This document shows positions 7,920 to 16,530 of a stretch of DNA of 64,000 nucleotides, piece after piece. This DNA comes from Actinomycetota bacterium (GTDB lineage Bacteria > Actinomycetota > Thermoleophilia > Solirubrobacterales > Solirubrobacteraceae): the NCBI GenBank assembly GCA_005888335.1, contig VAWY01000129.1, positions 24,003-88,002 on the forward strand. Reading direction: 5' to 3'. Within the stretch, counting starts at the first letter, position 1. Each line of letters opens with the position of its first letter. The translations under genes and the position numbers were made by a program. Under the pieces are notes generated by a model that saw only the letters and a list, made by a program, of their open reading frames with translations, was not told the origin of the DNA and ran no database searches.

Positions 7920-8935
7920 TGGGCGGCGTCGACGTGCTGCTCGTGTCGCTCGGCTCGACGGCGGGGCTGCGGGCGGCGGACGCCGAGCTGGCCGGCGCGC
8001 TGCGGCGCGCCGGCGCCTCGGTCGTCGTGGCCGCCGCGCGACCGCGCCGCGACGTGCGCACGCTCGCCTTGACGGACCTGGCCTGGGCGCTCGCCGCCCG
8101 CGGGGCGGCCCGCGACGCGCTGCGCGACGACCGCCCGCGCGCCGTCGTCTACGGCACGGTGACGGCGGCGCTGCTCGGGCCGGTGCCCGGCGCGATCCGC
8201 TACGACGCGCCCGCGGCGGCCAACCGCCCCGGCCGCCACGGCCTCTGGCAGCGCCCGCGCGAGCGTGCGGTGATCGCCCGCGCCCCGCTGCTCGTCCCCC
8301 AGGACGCGGGCGCCCTGGCCGAGACGCCGGCGCCCCGGCCGCCGGCGATCGTCGTCCCGATCCCGGTCGAGCCGAGCGGCGCGCCCGCGCCGGCCCGCGA
8401 CATCGCCGCGCTCACCTATGCCGCCAACCCGCACAAGAAGGGCCTCGACCGCGTGCTGGCCGCGTGGGCGGCGGCCCGCCGCGAGGGCGAGGAGCTCGTC
8501 GTGGCCGGCACGCCGCCGGGCTCGCCGGCGGCCGGCGTGCGCTGGGCCGGCCGCCTGCCGCCGGACGAGTACCGCGCGCTGCTGCGCCGCGCGCGCGTCT
8601 ACGTCACCGCGCCGCGCCGCGAGGACTACGGGCTCGCCCAGCTCGAGGCGCTCGCCGACGGCGCGCAGCTCGTCACCACCGCCGCGCCGGGCCCGTACGC
8701 CGCGCTGTCGCTCGCGCGGGCGCTCGATCCGCGCCTGGTCACCGAGGACCTGGCGCGGGCGCTGCGCACCGCGCTCGACGACCCGTCGCCGGGCTACGCC
8801 GAGCGGGCGGCCGCGGCGATCGCGCCGTTCCGGCGCGCCGCCGTCGACCGCGTGGTCGCCGAGGAGCTGCTCCCGGCGCTGCTCAGGTCCGCGATTCCGG
8901 CGCGCTACGAGGGTGCGCCGCTGCGGCTCGACTGA
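7919..8935 (+). CDS. GT4-like glycosyltransferase
   Basis: 338 residues, GT-B fold. The N-terminal Rossmann half begins VDVLLVSLGS. The C-terminal half holds the nucleotide-sugar block: the strand AALTYAANPHKKGLD (about 160-175) and the E-D-Y-G-L-A-Q-L-E-A-L-A signature near 235-247, where the first Glu of the usual E-x7-E motif is retained. Starts at GTG overlapping the previous stop. The last 31 nt overlap the convergent PolX gene. Donor and acceptor cannot be told from sequence; otsB upstream hints at sugar or glycolipid metabolism. Confidence 0.7.
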   Translation: MGGVDVLLVSLGSTAGLRAADAELAGALRRAGASVVVAAARPRRDVRTLALTDLAWALAARGAARDALRDDRPRAVVYGTVTAALLGPVPGAIRYDAPAAANRPGRHGLWQRPRERAVIARAPLLVPQDAGALAETPAPRPPAIVVPIPVEPSGAPAPARDIAALTYAANPHKKGLDRVLAAWAAARREGEELVVAGTPPGSPAAGVRWAGRLPPDEYRALLRRARVYVTAPRREDYGLAQLEALADGAQLVTTAAPGPYAALSLARALDPRLVTEDLARALRTALDDPSPGYAERAAAAIAPFRRAAVDRVVAEELLPALLRSAIPARYEGAPLRLD

Positions 8936-10668
8936 GCCCGCTTGCGCAGCGGGGCGAACTCGGACCACGGGCGCGTGTTGGCCACGTCGGCGGCGGTCAG
9001 CCAGGCGCGCCGTGCGGTGATCACGCCCCAGCGGACGATGCCCAGCGTGTTGACGCCGTGGGCGTCGGAGTCGATGAGGATGCGGACGCCGGCCTGCGCG
9101 GCGGCGCGCGCGTGGACGTCGTTGAGGTCGCGGCGATCGGGCGCCGAGTTGATCTCGAGCATGGTCCCGGTCCGCGCGGCCGCCTCGAAGACGCGGTCGA
9201 CGTCGACGGCGTAGGCCGAGCGGGTCTCGATCTTGCGGCCCGTGAGGTGGCCGATCGCATCGACCCACGGGTGCTCGATCGCCGTGACGATGCGGTCGGT
9301 CATCTCGCGCTCGCCCATCCCGAACGACGTGTGGACCGACGCGATGACCCAGTCGAGCTGGGCGAGGAGGTCGTCGTCGTAGTCCAGCGAGCCGTCGGGG
9401 AGGATGTTGGCCTCGGTCCCGACGAGCAGCTTCAGGCCGTCGAGCTCCTCGTCGAGCGCGCGGATGCGCTCGATCTGGGCCCGCAGCTCGTCCGGTGTGA
9501 CGTGGTTGCCGAAGCCGTGCGTGGCCGAGTGGTCGGTGATGGCCAGGTACTCGTAGCCGCGCGCCTGCGCCGCCTGCGCCATCTGCTCGACGCTGTTGCG
9601 CCCGTCGGAGGCGGTGGTGTGGCAGTGCAGGTCGCCGCGCAGGTCGGCGAGCGTGATGAGCTCGGGCAGCGTCCCGGCCGCCGCCGCCGCGAGCTCGCCG
9701 CGGTCCTCGCGCAGCTCAGGCGGGATCCAGGCCATGCCGAGGCGCTCGTAGACCTCCTCCTCGGTGGCGCAGCGGGCGGTCACGCCCGTGGCGTCGTCGA
9801 GGATCCCGTACTCGGAGACGTGCAGCCCGCGCCGGACGGCCGCCTCGCGCAGCGACATGTTGTGCTCCTTGGAGCCCGTGAGGTGCTGCAGGACGTTGCC
9901 GAACTGGTCGGGCTCGACGACCCGCAGGTCGACCGCCATGCCCGTGTGCGTGCGGGCGCGGGCGGCGTTGTCCCCGGGCGTCGAGCACGACTCGATGACG
10001 TCGAGGTCGGCGAGCACGGCGGCCAGGGCGCCTGTGTCCGACGCGGTGGCGACGATGTCGAGGTCCTTGACGGCGTCGGTGCCGCGGCGCGCCGAGCCGG
10101 CCAGCTCGACGCGGTCGCTGGCCGGGTGGGCGCGCAGCGCCTCGACGATGCCCTCGGCGATGGGCAGCGCCTTGTTGAGCAGGACGCGCGGGCGCGGCTG
10201 CTCGTCGACCCCGGCGGCGAAGGCCTCGAGCACCGCCTCCTCGAACTTGGGTCCGAAGCCGCGCAGGCCGCGCAGGCGCTGGGTCTCGGCCGCGGTGCGC
10301 AGGTCCTCCAACGACGCGATGCCGAGGTCCTCGTAGAGCCGCCGCGCGCGCTTGGGGCCCAGCCCGGGGAGGCGCGTGAGATCCATGAGCCCGGGCGGGA
10401 ACTTGGCCCGCAGCTTCTCGACCGCGGGGATCTGGCCCGTCTCGAGCAGCGCGTGGATCTTCTCCTCCAGCGTGCGCCCGATCCCGGGCAGCTCGGTCAC
10501 CCGGCCGTCGCGGGTCAGCGCCGCGACCGAGGTCGGCGCCTCGCGGACCGACTTGGCCGCGTTGCGGTAGGCGAGGACCCGGTGGACCACGGCGCCGTCG
10601 AGCTCGTAGAGGTCGGCGAGCTCGTCGAAGAGGGCGGCGATGGTGGCGTTGGGCGGGTCGGGCACCAC
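8905..10668 (-). CDS. polX: DNA polymerase X family protein with PHP exonuclease domain
   Basis: 587 residues, the usual length for bacterial PolX. Order: N-terminal 8-kDa-like HhH domain with two helix-hairpin-helix stretches (LPGIGRTLEEK, LPGLGPKRARR), a nucleotidyltransferase palm with GSARRG and the metal-binding D-x-D in V-K-D-L-D-I-V and a third Asp in AVDLRVV, then a PHP domain opening with G-D-L-H-C-H-T and carrying further His/Asp metal ligands. Bacterial PolX fills gaps in base-excision repair and the PHP domain gives 3'-5' exonuclease or AP-endonuclease activity. GTG 10668 or GTG 10665 is the start; the latter lies 7 nt behind TAACCT. Confidence 0.9.
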   Translation of the reverse strand: MVPDPPNATIAALFDELADLYELDGAVVHRVLAYRNAAKSVREAPTSVAALTRDGRVTELPGIGRTLEEKIHALLETGQIPAVEKLRAKFPPGLMDLTRLPGLGPKRARRLYEDLGIASLEDLRTAAETQRLRGLRGFGPKFEEAVLEAFAAGVDEQPRPRVLLNKALPIAEGIVEALRAHPASDRVELAGSARRGTDAVKDLDIVATASDTGALAAVLADLDVIESCSTPGDNAARARTHTGMAVDLRVVEPDQFGNVLQHLTGSKEHNMSLREAAVRRGLHVSEYGILDDATGVTARCATEEEVYERLGMAWIPPELREDRGELAAAAAGTLPELITLADLRGDLHCHTTASDGRNSVEQMAQAAQARGYEYLAITDHSATHGFGNHVTPDELRAQIERIRALDEELDGLKLLVGTEANILPDGSLDYDDDLLAQLDWVIASVHTSFGMGEREMTDRIVTAIEHPWVDAIGHLTGRKIETRSAYAVDVDRVFEAAARTGTMLEINSAPDRRDLNDVHARAAAQAGVRILIDSDAHGVNTLGIVRWGVITARRAWLTAADVANTRPWSEFAPLRKRAQSSRSGAPS

Positions 10669-10671
10669 GGC

Positions 10672-10678
10672 TAGGTTA
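10672..10678. promoter_or_regulatory. Shared, symmetric -10 box between polX and the DPM-like gene
   Basis: TAGGTTA reads TAGGTT on the plus strand (9 nt to GTG 10687) and TAACCT on the minus strand (7 nt to GTG 10665). Second example in the window of one core offering a TANNNT box to both divergent genes. Confidence 0.5.
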
Positions 10679-10686
10679 AGCGGCCC

Positions 10687-11778
10687 GTGAGCGACGCCGC
10701 CTGGCTCATCCTGCCGACCTACGACGAGGCGGAGAACCTCGAGGCCGTCGTGCTCGCCGCGCGCGAGGTGCTCGGGGGGTGCTGCGGGCCCGGCGGCTTC
10801 AGGGTCCTCGTCGTCGACGACGACTCACCCGACGGGACCGGCGCGATCGCCGATGCGCTCGCCGCCCGCTTCGCCGACGTCGAGGTGCTGCACCGTCCCC
10901 GCCGCGAGGGGCTCGGGCCGGCCTACCTGGCGGGCTTCGCCCGCGCGCTGGAGCGCGGCGCCGCCTACGTGTTCGAGATGGACGCCGACTTCTCGCACGA
11001 CCCGAGCGACCTCGCGCGGCTGCTCGCCGCGGTGCGCGAGGGCGGCGCGGACGTCGCGCTCGGGTCGCGCTACGTCGACGGCGGCGGCGTGAGCGACTGG
11101 GGCCTGCCGCGGCGCCTGGTCTCGCGCGGCGGGTCGCTGTACGCCTCGGCGGTGCTCGGCCTGCGCCTGCGCGACCTGACCGGCGGCTACAAGTGCTTCC
11201 GCGCCGACGTGCTGCGCGCGATCGGGCTCGACAGCGTGCGCTCGAAGGGCTACGCCTTCCAGGTCGAGCTCACCTACCGCGCGGCACGCCGCGGCTTCAC
11301 CGTCGTCGAGGTGCCGATCACGTTCCGCGACCGCCGGCTCGGCCGCTCGAAGATGAGCTGGCGCATCGCGGGCGAGGCGATGGTCCTCGTCCCCCGCTTG
11401 CGCAGGCACTATACTTTGTATAGCGAAAGCGACCACTCACAGGAGATGACGATGGCAGGCACCATGAGAGACGTCACCGACGCCAACTTCCAGGCCGAGG
11501 TCCTCGAGGCCGAGGGCCCGGTGCTCGTCGACTTCTGGGCGCCGTGGTGCGGCCCGTGCCGCGTCGTGGCCCCCGTGCTCGAGGAGATCGCCGGTGAGCG
11601 CCCGGACCTGACGATCGTCAAGCTCAACGTTGACGACAACATCGAGACCGCCTCCAAGTACAGCGTCCTGGCGATCCCGACGATGATCCTGTTCAAGAAC
11701 GGCGAGGTCGCCCACACGATCCGCGGCGCGTACCCAAAGAAGCGCCTCGAGGCCGAGCTGCAGCCCGTCCTGGCGTAG
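10687..11778 (+). CDS. Polyprenol-phosphate mannosyltransferase (DPM1-like), reading in frame into thioredoxin
   Basis: The frame has 363 codons. Residues 1 to about 240 form a GT2 domain of the dolichyl/polyprenyl-phosphate mannose synthase type: start I-L-P-T-Y-D-E-A-E-N, DDDSPDGT (39-46), metal-binding M-D-A-D-F-S-H-D near 98-105, and the family end GRSKMS. Such enzymes move mannose from GDP-mannose to a polyprenol phosphate on the membrane. No stop codon follows the domain: the frame crosses an AT-rich promoter-like stretch (11409-11445) and continues as thioredoxin. Either a true DPM-thioredoxin fusion is made or the GT2 gene has lost its stop. The linker codons are unlike the rest of the gene, so I favour accidental read-through. 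Confidence 0.75.
   Translation: MSDAAWLILPTYDEAENLEAVVLAAREVLGGCCGPGGFRVLVVDDDSPDGTGAIADALAARFADVEVLHRPRREGLGPAYLAGFARALERGAAYVFEMDADFSHDPSDLARLLAAVREGGADVALGSRYVDGGGVSDWGLPRRLVSRGGSLYASAVLGLRLRDLTGGYKCFRADVLRAIGLDSVRSKGYAFQVELTYRAARRGFTVVEVPITFRDRRLGRSKMSWRIAGEAMVLVPRLRRHYTLYSESDHSQEMTMAGTMRDVTDANFQAEVLEAEGPVLVDFWAPWCGPCRVVAPVLEEIAGERPDLTIVKLNVDDNIETASKYSVLAIPTMILFKNGEVAHTIRGAYPKKRLEAELQPVLA
11409..11445 (+). promoter_or_regulatory. Promoter, palindrome and ribosome site for trxA inside the upstream frame
   Basis: CTATAC-TTT-GTATAG (11409-11423) is a perfect 6-bp palindrome containing TATACT, a near-consensus -10. AGGAG (11441-11445) follows 6 nt before ATG 11452. The composition is far more AT-rich than the surroundings. 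The palindrome could be a repressor site over the -10. Confidence 0.6.
11452..11778 (+). CDS. trxA: Thioredoxin
   Basis: 108 residues from ATG 11452, a standard single-domain thioredoxin. The redox site W-A-P-W-C-G-P-C is near residues 28-35, the cis-Pro loop A-I-P-T-M near 75, and the C-terminal helix KKRLEAELQPVL. It reduces disulfides in cytosolic proteins. It lies in the same frame as the DPM-like gene with no stop between, but has its own -10 palindrome and Shine-Dalgarno, so independent production is likely. ATG 11446 and ATG 11464 are other candidate starts. Confidence 0.9.
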   Translation: MAGTMRDVTDANFQAEVLEAEGPVLVDFWAPWCGPCRVVAPVLEEIAGERPDLTIVKLNVDDNIETASKYSVLAIPTMILFKNGEVAHTIRGAYPKKRLEAELQPVLA

Positions 11779-11781
11779 GGC

Positions 11782-12060
11782 ATGTACGCGAACTACACCA
11801 CGGTCCGCATCAACGACGAGCCCGCAGCGCGGCGCCTGCTGAGCGACGAGGTCGTCCCGATGGTGTCGGGAGCCCCGGGCTTCGTCGCGGGCTACTGGCT
11901 CGCGCCGCAGAACGGCGAGGGCAACGCGGTCATCATCTTCGAGTCCGAGCAGGCGGCGCGCTCGATGGCCGAGCGCGCGCTGGCTCAGACGAGCGACGAC
12001 GCGCCGGCCACGATCGAGAGCATCGAGACCCGCGAGGTCATCGAGCACGCGCGCGCGTAG
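11782..12060 (+). CDS. ABM-like (dimeric alpha-beta barrel) small protein
   Basis: 92 residues with the alternation of a ferredoxin-like barrel subunit: strand YANYTTVRI, helix, strand GFVAGYWLAP, strand GNAVIIFES, helix. Antibiotic-biosynthesis-monooxygenase-type proteins (heme or flavin-free oxygenases, or simply stress proteins) have this length and fold. It starts 3 nt after trxA, so the two are probably co-transcribed. Catalytic function cannot be assigned. Confidence 0.6.
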   Translation: MYANYTTVRINDEPAARRLLSDEVVPMVSGAPGFVAGYWLAPQNGEGNAVIIFESEQAARSMAERALAQTSDDAPATIESIETREVIEHARA

Positions 12061-12131
12061 CCTGCACGGCCGCCGGCTCCGGCTGCGGGACGGGGAGGCG
12101 GCGAGACTGGCCGCGGCGTGGCATGGGGCCG

Positions 12132-13001
12132 TCACCACGCGGTTCCGCGCCGGTCGTCGGCCAGCACCCGGGGCGAGTCGGTGATGATCCCGCGCCGGCG
12201 CAGTGTCGTGATGAACGGCTCCTCGTCGCCCAGGCGGACGAGGCGAGCCGCGCTCGGCCGCAGCGCCGCCTCGAAGGTCAGCCCGGCCAGCGCCGACGGC
12301 TGGCCGTCGACCTCGATCCGCGCCCCGGCGCGGCCCGGAACGACCTCGACCTTCCAGCGCCCCTCGACGCCGGCGACCAGCGAGGGGATGGACCCGCCGT
12401 GCGGCGCGAGCGGCGTCAGGACCGTTCCCGTCGCCGGCGGCGCGACCACGGGCCCGTCCGCGGCGAGCGTGTAGGCCGTCGAGCCCAGCGCCGTGGCCAG
12501 GATCAGGCCGTCGCCGGTCCACCGCGCGTAGAGGGCGCCGTCCAACCAGACCGAGACGCCCACCTGCCCGGCGCCCGCGCGCAGGACGACGAGGTCGTTC
12601 AGCGCCCGGACCGGCTCGCCTTCCTCGGGATGCACCTCGAGGATGGGCAGCGGCCGGAGCTCGCAGTGCCCGGCGGCGACGCGGTCGAGCGCGGCCTCTA
12701 TGCCCCCTGGCGGCACGGCGGCGAGCGCGCCCAGGCTGCCGCACGCCACGCCGAGTACGGCCTTGTCGGCGCGCGCGCCCATGCGCAGCGCGCCGAGCAC
12801 GGTGCCGTCGCCGCCGATGGCCACCACGAGGTCGACGTCCTGCGCCGCGCCGGCCGGCGCCAGCTCGGGCTCGTGCTCGTGCGCGCGCAGCTGCACGAGC
12901 TCGACGCCGTGCTCCTGCGCCCAGCGCCGCAGCCCGACGAGCGCGGGCTCGAGGTCGCGGCTGGGATGGACGACGAGGCCGAGGCGGGCGAGCGGGGCCA
13001 C
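12132..13001 (-). CDS. nadK: NAD kinase
   Basis: About 289 residues. The catalytic G-G-D-G block is present (near 63-66 from GTG 13001), with N-D-L-V-V for substrate binding, and the T-G-D-G-L-I-L-A-T-A-L-G-S-T-A-Y segment with the second glycine-rich strand. It phosphorylates NAD to NADP. GTG 13001 follows AGGA by 9 nt and places MAPLARLGLVVHP at the N-terminus as in homologues; TTG 13022 would add seven unusual residues. 71 nt separate it from the convergent ABM-like gene, without recognisable features. Confidence 0.88.
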   Translation of the reverse strand: MAPLARLGLVVHPSRDLEPALVGLRRWAQEHGVELVQLRAHEHEPELAPAGAAQDVDLVVAIGGDGTVLGALRMGARADKAVLGVACGSLGALAAVPPGGIEAALDRVAAGHCELRPLPILEVHPEEGEPVRALNDLVVLRAGAGQVGVSVWLDGALYARWTGDGLILATALGSTAYTLAADGPVVAPPATGTVLTPLAPHGGSIPSLVAGVEGRWKVEVVPGRAGARIEVDGQPSALAGLTFEAALRPSAARLVRLGDEEPFITTLRRRGIITDSPRVLADDRRGTAW

Positions 13002-13050
13002 GGCCGCGCATCCTGACGACAAACGGCCGGCATGGTGGGGCGCCTCGCCC

Positions 13051-13353
13051 TCAAGACACCACCGGCGCCGGCCGCACGCGCCGCCCGGGGTCGGCGCGGC
13101 CGCCGGGGAACTCGAGACCCTCGGCCTCGAGGCGCCGCCGCACCCCGACCCGATCGCCGAGCGCCGTCGGCGCGACGCTTCCGTCGGACTTGAGCACCCG
13201 GTGGGCGCCCTCGATCCCGGCCCGCGTCAGCCGGCCGTTGAGCGCGCGGGCGTGGACCGGCGTGCCGCCCGCGGCCTCGCAGACGTCGGCGTAGCTCATC
13301 CAGTGGCCGGGCGGGATCGCCGCCACCACCTCGCGCACGTTCTCGTTCTCCAT
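13051..13353 (-). CDS. Alkyltransferase-like protein (MGMT family without active Cys)
   Basis: 100 residues of the DNA-binding/transferase domain of O6-alkylguanine alkyltransferase. The helix-turn-helix area begins [12 protein letters not shown] and the arginine finger region follows. At the active-site loop, where MGMT has P-C-H-R-V, this protein has G-A-H-R-V (Ala50). It therefore cannot accept an alkyl group and belongs to the ATL class, which binds alkylated guanine and flags it for nucleotide-excision repair. AGGAG precedes ATG 13353; a TACGGT -10 candidate lies about 40 nt upstream. Confidence 0.8.
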   Translation of the reverse strand: MENENVREVVAAIPPGHWMSYADVCEAAGGTPVHARALNGRLTRAGIEGAHRVLKSDGSVAPTALGDRVGVRRRLEAEGLEFPGGRADPGRRVRPAPVVS

Positions 13354-13461
13354 GGTCTTCGCTCCTGGTGTCCTCGGGGAGCGCGACCGTATGCCCGCGG
13401 GCGCCGCAGCCGGGCGCTTGCGTTGAAGTTGTGACAGAGGCGGCGAAGAAGGACGCGAAAC

Positions 13462-16400
13462 CTAGGCCCGCTCGACGACGACGCGCAGCTCGCGGCCCTC
13501 GATCGTCGCCGCCTCGCCGCGCCCGTCGCCGTCGTAGGAGACCTCGATGGCGAGGACCTCCCTGGTCACGTACGGCTCGAACGCTCGCGCCGCGTCGAGC
13601 AGCGCCTCGTCGCCGCCGAGCGTCAGCGCGATCCGGTCCGAGACCTCCAGCCCCGCCCGCTTGCGGGTCTCCTGCACCGCGCGCACCACCTCGCGCGCGA
13701 GGCCCTCGCGGCGCAGGTCGTCGTCGAGGCCCAGCTCGAGCGCGACCGCGTGGGCGCCCTCCCGCTCGACCTGGTAGCCCTCCAGCGGCTTCATCGCGAG
13801 CAGAAGGTCGTCGGGCTGGAGCGTGTGCTCGGCGCCGTCGACGTTGATGCCGAGCGGGCGCTCCTCGCGCACCGCCGCCGCGACGTGCGCCGGGTCGAGC
13901 GCGGCGATCGCCGCCGCGACGCGCGGCATCTGCTTGCCGAAGCGCGGCCCGAGCGCGCGGAAGTTCGGCTTGATCTCGTAGGAGCCCAGCTCGTCGGCGC
14001 GCTCGACGAAGCGCAGCTCCTTGACGTTGAGCTCGTCGCGGACGGCGTCCGACAGGCGCTGGATCGCCCCGCGGTCGCTGTCGGAGGCGACCACGACCGC
14101 CGCCCGCAGCGGCTGGCGCAGCTTGATCGTCGCCGCCGCGCGCGCCGAGAGGCCGAGCCGGACCGCCTCGCGCGCGACCGCCATGTCGGCCTCGAGGCGC
14201 TCGTCGCGCTCGCCGGGCAGCGGCCAGTCGCACAGGTGCACGCTCGGCTCGCCGCCGCCCAGCTCCTCGTAGAGCTCGTCGGCGAGGAACGGGCAGAACG
14301 GCGCGAGCGCCTGCGCCACCGTGAGCAGGCACGTGCGCAGCGTCTCGAAGGCGGCCGACTCGCCGGTCCAGAAGCGGCGGCGGTTGCGGCGCACGTACCA
14401 GTTGGAGAGATCGTCGACGAAGTCGGCCAGCGCGCGGCCCGCGAACGTCGCGTCGAAGTCCTCGAGGCGCTCGGTGACCTCCGCGACGGTGCCGGCCAGC
14501 CGCGAGAGGATCCAGCGGTCGAAGTCGGTCGGCTCGGTCTCGCGCTCGACGCGGTACTGCGAGTGGAAATGGTGCACCGCCCAGAGCTGGCGCAGGAACG
14601 AGCGCGCCGCCTCGCCGACCGCGTCGACGCTGAAGCGGTAGCCGTCCCAGGGCTGCTTCGAGGTGAAGAAGAACCAGCGGAACGCGTCGGCGCCGAAGCG
14701 GCTGAGGACCTCCCACGGCTCGACGACGTTGCCCTTGGACTTCGACATCTTCTGGCCCTCGGCGTCGACGAGCAGTCCGAGGCAGACGACGTTGCGATAC
14801 GGCGCGCGGTCGAACAGCAGCGTCGAGATGGCCAGCAGCGAGTAGAACCAGCCGCGCGTCTGGTCGAGCGCCTCGCAGATGAAGTCGGCGGGGAAGTGCG
14901 ACCGGAAGCGCTCCTCGCTCTCGAACGGCGCGTGGTGCTGGGCGAACGGCATCGAGCCCGAGTCGAACCAGACGTCGATGACCTCGGGCACGCGCGTCAT
15001 CCGCTCGCCGCACTGCGCACAGTCGAAGCCGACGTCGTCGACGAACGGCCGGTGGTGGTCGTCGAGCGCGACGCCGGACAGCTCCTCGAGCTCGGCGAAC
15101 GAGCCCATGCAGTGCAGATGGCCGTTCTCGCAGTGCCAGACCGGCAGCGGCGTGCCCCAGTAGCGCTCGCGCGACAGCGCCCAGTCGACGTTGTGGTCGA
15201 GCCAGTCGCCGAAGCGGCCGTGCTTGATGTGCTCCGGGTGCCAGGTGACCGTCTCGTTGGCCGCCAGCAGCCGGTCGCGCAGCCGCGACGTGGCGATGTA
15301 CCACGAGGGCTTGGCGTAGTAGAGCAGCGGCGTGCCGCAGCGCCAGCAGTGCGGATAGGCGTGCTCGTAGCGCTCCTCGCGGAACAGGCGCCCGCGCGCG
15401 CGGAGGTCCTCGACGAGGTCGGGGTCGGCGTCCTTGACGAAGCGCCCCGCGTAGGGGCCGATGCGCTCGTCGTAGGTGCCGTCCAGCCGGACGGGGTTGA
15501 CGACGTTGAGGCCGTACCGGCGGCCGAGGTTGAAGTCGTCCTCGCCGAAGGCGATCGCGGTGTGGACGAGGCCGGTGCCGTCGGTCGCCGTGACGAAGTC
15601 GGCGAGCAGCACGGTGTGGCCGCGCTCGCCGTACTCGCTCGCCGGCAGGAAGGGGAACGGCGGCTCGTAGCGCGTCCCCTCGAGCTCGGTGCCCGGGAAG
15701 CGCGCGAGGATCTCGACCCCCTCGGAACCGAGCACGCGCCCGACGAGCAACTCGGCGAGCACGTACGTCTCGCCGTCCTTGCGCGCGCGCACGTACGTCA
15801 ACTCGGGGTGCGCGGCGACGGCGGCGTTCGAGACGAGCGTCCACGGCGTCGTCGTCCACACGAGCAGCGACTCGTCGCGTCCGACCACCGGGAAGCGGAC
15901 GTACACGCTCGGGTCGACGACATCCCGGTAGCCGAGCGAGACCTCGTGGCTCGACAGGGCGGTCTCGTCGCGCGGGCAGTAGGGCACGACGCGGTGGCTC
16001 TCGTAGAGCAGGCCCTTGTCGTAGATCTGGCGCAGCGCCCACCAGACCGACTCGATGTAGCTGTCGTCGAGCGTGCGGTACGCGTCGTCGAGGTCGAGCC
16101 AGAAGCCGATCCGCTCGGTCAGCGCGGTCCAGTCCTCGAGGTACTCGAAGACCGACTCGCGGCACAGCCGGTTGAACTCGGCGATCCCCAGGCGCTCGAT
16201 GTCCGCCTTGGACTGCAGGCCGAGCTTCTGCTCGACGGCGATCTCGACGGGCAGGCCGTGGCAATCCCAGCCCGCCTTGCGGTCGACCCGGTAGCCGCGC
16301 ATGGTCTTGAAGCGCGGGTAGATGTCCTTGAACACGCGCGCGAGCACGTGGTGGGCGCCCGGGCGGCCGTTCGCCGTCGGCGGGCCCTCGTAGAAGGCCC

Positions 16401-16515
16401 ACTGCGGCGCGTCGTTCCGGCGGCGCAGCGACTCGTGGAAGACGTCGCGCTCGCGCCAGCGCGCGAGGACGCGCTCCTCGAGCGCCGGGAAGGACAGGCT
16501 GGGGTCGACGGCCAC
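13462..16515 (-). CDS. ileS: Isoleucyl-tRNA synthetase
   Basis: 1017 residues, class I synthetase. The N-terminal catalytic core has G-P-P-T-A-N-G near 39-45, with the HIGH-equivalent reading G-A-H-H. The CP1 editing domain follows with W-T-T-T-P-W-T-L, then K-M-S-K-S near 590, the anticodon-binding alpha domain with W-Y-V-R-R-N-R-R-R-F-W, and a long C-terminal part without the zinc-binding Cys cluster. This layout matches the long, eukaryote-like IleRS2 group, often naturally mupirocin-tolerant. GTG 16515 lies 9 nt behind TAGAAT. I looked for a T-box leader and saw none. Confidence 0.93.
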   Translation of the reverse strand: MAVDPSLSFPALEERVLARWRERDVFHESLRRRNDAPQWAFYEGPPTANGRPGAHHVLARVFKDIYPRFKTMRGYRVDRKAGWDCHGLPVEIAVEQKLGLQSKADIERLGIAEFNRLCRESVFEYLEDWTALTERIGFWLDLDDAYRTLDDSYIESVWWALRQIYDKGLLYESHRVVPYCPRDETALSSHEVSLGYRDVVDPSVYVRFPVVGRDESLLVWTTTPWTLVSNAAVAAHPELTYVRARKDGETYVLAELLVGRVLGSEGVEILARFPGTELEGTRYEPPFPFLPASEYGERGHTVLLADFVTATDGTGLVHTAIAFGEDDFNLGRRYGLNVVNPVRLDGTYDERIGPYAGRFVKDADPDLVEDLRARGRLFREERYEHAYPHCWRCGTPLLYYAKPSWYIATSRLRDRLLAANETVTWHPEHIKHGRFGDWLDHNVDWALSRERYWGTPLPVWHCENGHLHCMGSFAELEELSGVALDDHHRPFVDDVGFDCAQCGERMTRVPEVIDVWFDSGSMPFAQHHAPFESEERFRSHFPADFICEALDQTRGWFYSLLAISTLLFDRAPYRNVVCLGLLVDAEGQKMSKSKGNVVEPWEVLSRFGADAFRWFFFTSKQPWDGYRFSVDAVGEAARSFLRQLWAVHHFHSQYRVERETEPTDFDRWILSRLAGTVAEVTERLEDFDATFAGRALADFVDDLSNWYVRRNRRRFWTGESAAFETLRTCLLTVAQALAPFCPFLADELYEELGGGEPSVHLCDWPLPGERDERLEADMAVAREAVRLGLSARAAATIKLRQPLRAAVVVASDSDRGAIQRLSDAVRDELNVKELRFVERADELGSYEIKPNFRALGPRFGKQMPRVAAAIAALDPAHVAAAVREERPLGINVDGAEHTLQPDDLLLAMKPLEGYQVEREGAHAVALELGLDDDLRREGLAREVVRAVQETRKRAGLEVSDRIALTLGGDEALLDAARAFEPYVTREVLAIEVSYDGDGRGEAATIEGRELRVVVERA

Positions 16516-16524
16516 GAGTGGCCG

Positions 16525-16530
16525 ATTCTA
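16525..16530 (-). promoter_or_regulatory. -10 box of ileS
   Basis: TAGAAT on the minus strand followed by 9 nt and GTG 16515; implies a near-leaderless transcript and leaves no room for a T-box riboswitch. Confidence 0.5.

Noticed and set aside
12698..16402. 1234-codon frame on the same strand as ileS in another phase
   Set aside because: Arg/Ala/Pro-rich shadow of ileS and nadK without any motif.
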